DNA of 64,000 bases from G963665215 sp963665215 (GTDB taxonomy: Bacteria; Chloroflexota; Dehalococcoidia; Lucifugimonadales; CAUZJF01), in NCBI GenBank assembly GCA_963665215.2, contig CAXXWW010000008.1, positions 1 to 64,000 of the forward strand, given 5' to 3'. Of this stretch, positions 58,939-64,000 are shown one piece after another. Both the position numbers and the translations under genes were made by a program. The number at the start of each line of letters is the position of its first letter. Positions within the stretch are counted from its first letter, which is position 1. A model generated the notes under the pieces. The model was not told the origin of the DNA, ran no database searches, and saw only the letters and a program-made list of their open reading frames with translations.

Positions 58939-60069
58939 TCACGCCGACCGCAACCCGTGCGCCGGGAAGACCAGCCGCTCGACGGCCCGAACGCTGTTCT
59001 CCGCGAATGCCTTGGCTTCGTTGCGGACCTCATCGGGGAACTGCGGCTCCTCGGTGTCGCTCAGTGTGGCGACGCCGTACTGGTCGCGGTAGGAGGCAGG
59101 GACCTCATCGGGGAGCTGCCGCTCCGACATGATGGCGTAGGCGGTCGTCCACGCGCGCGCCACCGCCTGCAGGTCGTAGCCCCCACCGCCGAGCGCCAGC
59201 CATTTGGGAGCCCATCGCGAGAGCTCGGCCACGGTATCTCCGAAGCCCTGGACCGTCAGCGCCAGATGCGTGATGGGGTCACGGTAGTGGGAGTCGATTC
59301 CCAGCTGAGTCACCAGGACGTCCGGTCGAAAGGCCTCCAGCAGGGGTGGCACGACCCGGCGGAAGGCCCAGAGGTATACGTCGTCGGTGGTGTACGGGTA
59401 TAAGGGGAGGTTCACAGAATAGCCACGCCCCTTTCCGCTGCCCGTTTCTTCGGTGAAGCCGGTCCCTGGAAACAGGAACGCGCCGGACTCGTGGATGGAG
59501 ATGGTGAGAACCGCGTCGGTGTCGTAAAAGGCGTGCTGGACGCCGTCGCCGTGGTGGCAGTCGATGTCCACATACGCCACGCGCATCCCGCGTTCGAGCA
59601 GGTGCATTATGGCCAGGACGGGGTCGTTGAACACACAGAACCCGGAGGCGTGCCCCGGCATGGCGTGGTGCAGCCCGCCCGAGATGCTCAGGGCCGCGTC
59701 CGCCTCGCCCGACGCCACAAGCTCTGCCCCCCTCAACGATGCGCCGGTGGACCAGCCAGCGGCCTCGTACATGCCCTCATACGCCGGGTTGTCGCCCGGG
59801 CCGATGCTGAACGCGGACCCGTCGACCGAGCTGTCGCCGCGGCTGATTCCCTTCACCGCCTCCAGGTAATCGCGCGTGTGAAAGCGAAGGACCTCCTCCT
59901 CGGTGGCCGGACGCGGCTTCACCATCTCGGCGTTTGGCGCCTCAAAGGCCCGATAGGACTCCAGCAGCTCGTAGGTATACCTGAGCCTTGCGGGCTTGAG
60001 GGGGTGGTCATCGCTCAAGACGTGTCTGGCGAGGACATCATCGTAGACGAACGCGGCTTTCCTGAGCAT
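58939..60069 (-). CDS. Histone deacetylase / AcuC-family deacetylase
   Basis: 376 residues of the class I/II-like zinc deacetylase fold. Motifs: GGLHHAMPGHASGFCVFNDP with the catalytic His pair, VAYVDIDCHHGDGVQHAFYD with zinc ligands, TISIHESGAFLFPGTGF, and QLGIDSHYRDPITHLALT with the last zinc Asp. Bacterial AcuC-type enzymes deacetylate proteins such as acetyl-CoA synthetase, or polyamines. ATG 60069 shares its A with the TGA of the upstream Mut7-C gene (TGATG), so the two are coupled. AGGAAGGG lies just upstream. Confidence 0.93.
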   Translation of the reverse strand: MLRKAAFVYDDVLARHVLSDDHPLKPARLRYTYELLESYRAFEAPNAEMVKPRPATEEEVLRFHTRDYLEAVKGISRGDSSVDGSAFSIGPGDNPAYEGMYEAAGWSTGASLRGAELVASGEADAALSISGGLHHAMPGHASGFCVFNDPVLAIMHLLERGMRVAYVDIDCHHGDGVQHAFYDTDAVLTISIHESGAFLFPGTGFTEETGSGKGRGYSVNLPLYPYTTDDVYLWAFRRVVPPLLEAFRPDVLVTQLGIDSHYRDPITHLALTVQGFGDTVAELSRWAPKWLALGGGGYDLQAVARAWTTAYAIMSERQLPDEVPASYRDQYGVATLSDTEEPQFPDEVRNEAKAFAENSVRAVERLVFPAHGLRSA

Positions 60070-60542
60070 CACGGGCCCTTCCTGAACTTCACCAGCTCCG
60101 CACTCATGTTTCGCCAGTGCGTTCCCCGCCAGTAGAGCCTGGTGCACTTCGGACACACCAGGAACCGGTCCTGCGTGCTGAACACGAACGGCGGTACTCT
60201 ATCGCGTGCCGATTCCTTGCTGGTGTGCCGCAGCGGCTCGTTGCACTCAATGCAGCGCGAGAAGCCGTAGTGGAAGCCGAGCCCCAGCGCCTCGGTCACC
60301 TCCCGCATCTGCTCTCTGAAGTCGTCCGATTGGATCAGGAGCACTTCGACCTGGCCCGTGGTAACTACCCTGCGCTCCATGATGTACCGGTTACGCGTCA
60401 GGAGGGTGCGGTCTTGGTCCATGGCAACCTGGAGCAGCTCCTCGTCATCCGCATCGGGAATGAACAGGGTGTCGTAGCCGATGACCCGCATCCACTTGGC
60501 GAGCCGGCCTACGTTCACGTCCGCCAGGAACCTGTCTCCCAT
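60069..60542 (-). CDS. Mut7-C RNase-domain protein (PIN-like) with zinc ribbon
   Basis: 157 residues. It begins DRFLADVNVGRLAKWMRVIGYDT, with LLTRNRYIMERR; acidic residues Asp8 and the D-A-D-D-E cluster fit the PIN-like nuclease active site. The C-terminal zinc ribbon has four cysteines in SRCIECNEPL and LVCPKCTRLYWRGTHW. Members of Mut7-C (PF01927) are predicted nucleases of unknown target. Its stop overlaps the HDAC-like start by one base, and the pair forms a two-gene operon. Confidence 0.92.
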   Translation of the reverse strand: MGDRFLADVNVGRLAKWMRVIGYDTLFIPDADDEELLQVAMDQDRTLLTRNRYIMERRVVTTGQVEVLLIQSDDFREQMREVTEALGLGFHYGFSRCIECNEPLRHTSKESARDRVPPFVFSTQDRFLVCPKCTRLYWRGTHWRNMSAELVKFRKGP

Positions 60543-60636
60543 GCCTGAAGCCAGCCTCGGGGCTTCATTGCGCCTATCGCGATAAGTCGGGAGGGCGGTA
60601 GCGCCCAGGGGGCGGGCTCTCTAGATATCGTGCGCT

Positions 60637-61863
60637 TCAGGACACCTGGTTTCCAGGCGCCGACGGCCCTGCCCGGTGCGTGAGCCACCGGTAGATCCAC
60701 ACCACAAAGGCCGTCGCTATCGCGCCCGCAATGAGCGCGGTCGTGGCGATGGTCCCCGCGTCCGGGCGCGGCGTCAGCGTGGTCGAACCGATGACGTCCT
60801 CTCGCCACCGGTCCTCTAATTCGCCGAGGCTGACGCCGTATACCTCATTGACGGCCGCGCCAATGCGGCTGCCGCCGTTTAAGGTGCGAATCAGGGAGGT
60901 CATGCGCTGCGGCCCGTAGGTGTCGATCAAGTAGCTGACGACACTCCGGGACTGAGCGTAGAACACCCTGACGTCCTCGGGCCTTCCGGGGACGGAGTTC
61001 ATGGCCGGGAGGCTTAGCAGGTCGCCGTCGCGAACGGCACGCGCCAGGGCAGGCTCCCCCCGCTGCCCGCTGGACTCGAAATACGTCGCCAGCCCCTCAT
61101 TCAGCCAGTCGGGGACACGGGCGAGTGGGGAATCGACGGCCTCGTTCACCATCAGGTGGGTCGCCTCGTGGACTATGCCGTCTTCGCTCAGGCCCAGCAG
61201 GACAAACAGGTCGTAGTCCCGAAACGCGAACCCGCCGTACAGATGCCCCCGAGTCGCCGCCTCGCTGACGGTCGGAAGACCCCGGTCCGCCTCCCGGCGG
61301 TTGTTGAGGATTACCGCCTTCATCGGCGGCGCCGTGACCAGGCCGAGCACGTTCTTAACGTCCTCGAGCCGCCGGCCGACGTTGGCCGCCACCTCCCTGA
61401 CCCTCTCCTCCGGTAGGTCGTGCCACAGGAGCACCAGCCCGCCCTGGCGCAGCTCCTGCCAGAGATAGCCGGGATCGCTGTATTCCAGCGAATAGCGCCG
61501 CGTCTCAAGGCTGTTTCCCAGCTCATCGACTATGCGGTAGTAGTACTCGATGTCGAGGCCGGTGGGAAGGTAGCTGGCCCCTCCCGTCTTCAGCCTGAAG
61601 TCGGTCGACACGCGAGTCGACGGGGTGAAATTCGGATACCCGTAAACCTTGACGCTTTGCCGGGCCAGCCGGTAGTAGAGGGCCACCTCGACTATGCGTG
61701 ACGTGGCCTCCGCCTCCAACGTGAACACCACCTCATCGGGGTATCGCACCTCATGAGAGTTGGAGACGACGCGTATGGGGACCTCGGACTGGGGCTGAGG
61801 TGACCCGCTAGGCGCCCCGAATGCCACCAGGGCGAGGACAGAGCTGACTATTATGCCATGCAT
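60637..61863 (-). CDS. Membrane-anchored zinc peptidase, peptidase MA-like
   Basis: 408 residues. A short signal peptide (IIVSSVLALVAFGAPSG), a beta-rich N-terminal domain (EVVFTLEAEATSRIVEVALYY), then a gluzincin peptidase domain with VHEATHLMVNEAVDS (HExxH) and VPDWLNEGLATYFESS giving the third ligand Glu. A C-terminal membrane span, TIATTALIAGAIATAFVVWI, is followed by a short tail. The topology places the peptidase outside the cytoplasm. Start ATG 61863 has no obvious ribosome-binding site. Confidence 0.85.
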   Translation of the reverse strand: MHGIIVSSVLALVAFGAPSGSPQPQSEVPIRVVSNSHEVRYPDEVVFTLEAEATSRIVEVALYYRLARQSVKVYGYPNFTPSTRVSTDFRLKTGGASYLPTGLDIEYYYRIVDELGNSLETRRYSLEYSDPGYLWQELRQGGLVLLWHDLPEERVREVAANVGRRLEDVKNVLGLVTAPPMKAVILNNRREADRGLPTVSEAATRGHLYGGFAFRDYDLFVLLGLSEDGIVHEATHLMVNEAVDSPLARVPDWLNEGLATYFESSGQRGEPALARAVRDGDLLSLPAMNSVPGRPEDVRVFYAQSRSVVSYLIDTYGPQRMTSLIRTLNGGSRIGAAVNEVYGVSLGELEDRWREDVIGSTTLTPRPDAGTIATTALIAGAIATAFVVWIYRWLTHRAGPSAPGNQVS

Positions 61864-62159
61864 GACGGTCCGGTCTCATCTCGTGGAAGGTGAGTCCACC
61901 GTCGACGCCGCGCCGCTGGATGGCCCACCCTCCCGGGTGTGGATATGGTAAGCAGGTGATGTGCGCAACATTACTCGCTCATGACGCGAGCCATCGGAGG
62001 AGCTTATCCCAGGCTGCGTCCAACGATGTTGATTATTTCCGTCGCCCTCTCTGCATCAGCGACGACCGCCTGTGTCGGTCAAGCGACCGGACTGAGAGCT
62101 CCCCCTATTTTGTACAACGCGGGTCGAGTCTCTCGGGGTAGGCCGGCACCTAACACCAT
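61864..62159. other. Intergenic region
   Basis: No gene supported; a small plus-strand open frame here has no ribosome-binding site or recognisable motif. Confidence 0.35.
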
Positions 62160-62804
62160 TCAAATGCCCGTGATCTTTATGGACGATCGCGTCCTGTACA
62201 GCCGGTTGATGTTGAGGAGGAGGGCGGTGAGGTTCTCCACGTAGGCGGCATTCTGAAGGCTGCCTCCGTTGACCGCCCTGATGCCCGGGACCCTCTCGGC
62301 CAGCTTCATCACGATGTCCCTGGCGTCGTTATCGTCCGCGCACACCACCACGTCCGAGTCCATGGATGCGTCGGGGTCCAGCAGATCGCGGGCGCTGATC
62401 GTCTGAAAGGCTGCGGCCACGGCGGAGCCGGATAAGATAGCCTGCGCTTCCAGGGCCGCCGAGCCCTCGGCGACGGGTACAGCTCTGGCCACCCCGTTGC
62501 TGACCTCCACCGGCGCCACGACATCGACGACTACCTTGCCGGCCACAAGCCCGCTGACATCTTCCAGGAGCTGACGCTGTGCGGGGTACGGTACGGTGAC
62601 GAACACGACGGTGGCCTCGCGCGCGGCATCCGCATTGAGCCCACCTGAGATAGAGGTTCCCGGCGCCAGCGCCGAGATGCTCCTCGCCGCCTCCTCTGCC
62701 CGGGCACGGTCCCGCGAGCCGATTGAGACTCGCTCTCCCGCAAGGGCCAGGCGCAGCGCCAGACCCCGGCCCGCCGGACCCGTTCCGCCTAGAAACCCAA
62801 GCAT
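62160..62804 (-). CDS. npdG: NADPH-dependent F420 reductase family (F420:NADP oxidoreductase)
   Basis: 214 residues with a Rossmann fold that starts right at the N-terminus: MLGFLGGTGPAGRGLALRLA, then SIGSRDRARAEEAARS, VVFVTVPYPAQRQLLEDV, VVVDVVAPVEV, and the C-terminal IRAVNGGSLQNAAYVENLTALLLNINR. This is the Fno/NpdG pattern: hydride transfer between F420H2 and NADP+. ATG 62804 follows GGGAG; the longer frame is not needed. It implies coenzyme F420 use, but no F420 synthesis gene is in the window. Confidence 0.9.
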   Translation of the reverse strand: MLGFLGGTGPAGRGLALRLALAGERVSIGSRDRARAEEAARSISALAPGTSISGGLNADAAREATVVFVTVPYPAQRQLLEDVSGLVAGKVVVDVVAPVEVSNGVARAVPVAEGSAALEAQAILSGSAVAAAFQTISARDLLDPDASMDSDVVVCADDNDARDIVMKLAERVPGIRAVNGGSLQNAAYVENLTALLLNINRLYRTRSSIKITGI

Positions 62805-62922
62805 AGGCTCTCCCGCATGGAAATTCGGAGTGGGCCGGTCCCTTTGGGCGCGCTCTCGCAATGACGAGAACGCCAATGGTTAGGCAACGTCACGGGGCCA
62901 TCGGCCCCCTTGGAGCGGCCGC

Positions 62923-63198
62923 CTAGGTCAACTGAGGTCTGACATCGGAGTCGACGGTAAGCCCTTGTCCGCCATCATAGAGCTCCCACGGCTTGAATGA
63001 CTCGACGAACCCCTTGGCCTCGTCCATCGTTTCCATGCCTTTCATGGCCCGGCCGGGCTCATAGCTAAATGTCTTGGCGAAGGCGTCAAAGCCCCTCTTG
63101 GTCTCCCTGACGCCACCTATCTCCTCTTCGCCCATACCCTCGCCGGTGCTGAGAACGAGCCGCTGTCCCCTTCTTACCTCGCGCCAGAAGATTTCCAT
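62923..63198 (-). CDS. Small protein of unknown function
   Basis: 91 residues from ATG 63198 (MEIFWREVRRGQRLVLSTGE), seven bases after AAGGGAG. The sequence contains FDAFAKTFSYEPGRAMKGME and ends with KPWELYDGGQGLTVD. Charged, soluble, no signal peptide or known motif. It lies 118 bp before npdG on the same strand and may be co-transcribed. The upstream open frame to 63288 is less likely to be used. Confidence 0.6.
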   Translation of the reverse strand: MEIFWREVRRGQRLVLSTGEGMGEEEIGGVRETKRGFDAFAKTFSYEPGRAMKGMETMDEAKGFVESFKPWELYDGGQGLTVDSDVRPQLT

Positions 63199-63310
63199 AT
63201 CTGACTCCCTTACGGCCATCGCAACCCGCGTCGGGGTAGAATGCCCCATACCTAACTCTAACGGCAAAGCGGCTGGCATTGCAACCATTGCCCAATCAGG
63301 ACCGGCCTCG

Positions 63311-63339
63311 TTGCACTAACGGCGGCATTTGACTAGAAT
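63311..63339 (+). promoter_or_regulatory. Promoter of the EF-G2-like gene
   Basis: TTGCAC (63311-63316), 17-base spacer, TAGAAT (63334-63339). The leader is about 25 bases and carries AGGAGGAG ahead of the ATG at 63371. Confidence 0.65.
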
Positions 63340-63370
63340 TAGCCAAGGCATCAAGCAGGAGGAGATTGGC

Positions 63371-64000
63371 ATGGCCAAATTCGATACCGAACGGTTGCGT
63401 AACATCGTGCTGCTTTCCCACAGTGGTGCCGGCAAGACTATTCTTTCCGAGGCGATGCTTCACAGCGCGGGTGTAACTTCCCGCTTCGGCAGCGTTGAGG
63501 ACGGGACCACGGCCTCGGACTACGAACCCGAGGAGCAGCAGCGCCAGGCTAGCATTCAGACCTCGATTCTCCTGTGTCCGTGGCGGCAGCACAAGGTCAA
63601 CGTCATCGACACCCCGGGGTACGCTGACTATCGGGGCGAGCTCATCTCAGGGATACGAGTGGCCGACGGCGCAGTCATCCTGGTCGCCGGGCCGGCTGGG
63701 GTGGAGGTCGGGACCCGCGAGATGTGGCGCATGGCCCAGGAGCGGATTCTGCCGCGGATAATTTTCATCAGCAAATTGGACCGGGAGAACGTCGAGTATC
63801 AGGAAGTGCTCGATTCACTGGTGGAGAGCTTTGGCCGGCAGTGCGTCGCCACCCAGGTCCCAATAGGTTCGGAGGCTGATTTTTCAGGTGTGGTGAGTCT
63901 GCTGGACCCGGATGCAGATGTGCCTCCCGAGATGCAGGGGCTGGTGGATGCCGCCAGAGAGCGGCTTATCGAGGCCGTTGCAGAGACCGACGACGACTTG
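63371..64000 (+). CDS. Elongation factor G-like GTPase (EF-G2 type), 5' part
   Basis: The first 210 codons; the gene runs off the window. P-loop SHSGAGKTILSEAML in place of the EF-G AHIDAGKTT, then ASDYEPEEQQRQASI (switch I remnant), VIDTPGYADYRGELISGIR in place of DTPGHVDF, and ISKLDREN in place of NKMD. These changes mark the EF-G-like paralogue branch (often called EF-G2), whose role in translation is not settled, rather than canonical FusA. Strong AGGAGGAG ribosome-binding site. Confidence 0.88.
   Translation, partial: MAKFDTERLRNIVLLSHSGAGKTILSEAMLHSAGVTSRFGSVEDGTTASDYEPEEQQRQASIQTSILLCPWRQHKVNVIDTPGYADYRGELISGIRVADGAVILVAGPAGVEVGTREMWRMAQERILPRIIFISKLDRENVEYQEVLDSLVESFGRQCVATQVPIGSEADFSGVVSLLDPDADVPPEMQGLVDAARERLIEAVAETDDDL

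Overview
The window is a GC-rich bacterial chromosome segment of about 64 kb. It carries mostly housekeeping genes on both strands, plus four insertion sequences and several decaying or altered genes. I infer a member of the Chloroflexota, probably a Dehalococcoidia/SAR202-like lineage. The basis is gene content: succinyl-CoA ligase, an F420-dependent NADP reductase homologue, TP-rich secreted proteins, HspR-type heat-shock control, frequent TTG/GTG starts, and small repeats containing GAGCCTGTCGAAGG. There is no rRNA gene to prove the assignment.

Layout. 1-3.4 kb: an OsmC protein, a beta-hydroxyacid dehydrogenase, and a convergent pair of an ImmA/IrrE-like protein and an XRE regulator behind an 85-bp promoter duplication. 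3.4-10.2 kb: an IS256-family element that truncates a secreted protein gene, argF, der, a relic of a THUMP-type RNA methyltransferase, and a complete IS1380-family element with a CTAAA target duplication. 10.3-22.9 kb: prmA, dnaJ, a metallo-beta-lactamase-fold hydrolase, two cell-surface proteins, rho, pyrG and an FAH-family gene. 23-32.8 kb: a second IS1380-like transposase, an aminotransferase relic, sucD-sucC, tRNA-Ser(UGA), a cyclase followed by a cNMP-fold protein, ffh, and a lipoprotein M28 peptidase. 33-42.6 kb: gyrA, a DUF5343-like gene, a C26 homologue lacking its nucleophile, then recA-recX-corC-tilS. 42.6-52.7 kb: two nicotinate phosphoribosyltransferase-family genes and a nicotinamidase (NAD salvage), an M16 protease with an apparently leaderless promoter, thiL, sth, a sulfite-oxidase-fold enzyme and a zinc-ribbon protein. 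52.9-56 kb: hspR-grpE-dnaK behind a HAIR operator. 56.2-64 kb: a phosphotransferase gene split by an IS630 element, an HDAC/AcuC gene coupled to a Mut7-C gene, a membrane-anchored peptidase, the F420 reductase homologue and the start of an EF-G2-like gene.

The chaperones are split: hspR-grpE-dnaK is about 41 kb from dnaJ-prmA. The NAD(P) theme recurs in nicotinamide salvage, the transhydrogenase and the F420:NADP oxidoreductase. No CRISPR array, rRNA, prophage or large defence island is visible. The most unusual items are a set of genes that keep their fold but have lost hallmark catalytic residues (the IrrE-like protein, the C26 homologue, the class IV aminotransferase, the cNMP-binding protein and the OTC Cys site), and mobile-element events readable to the base.
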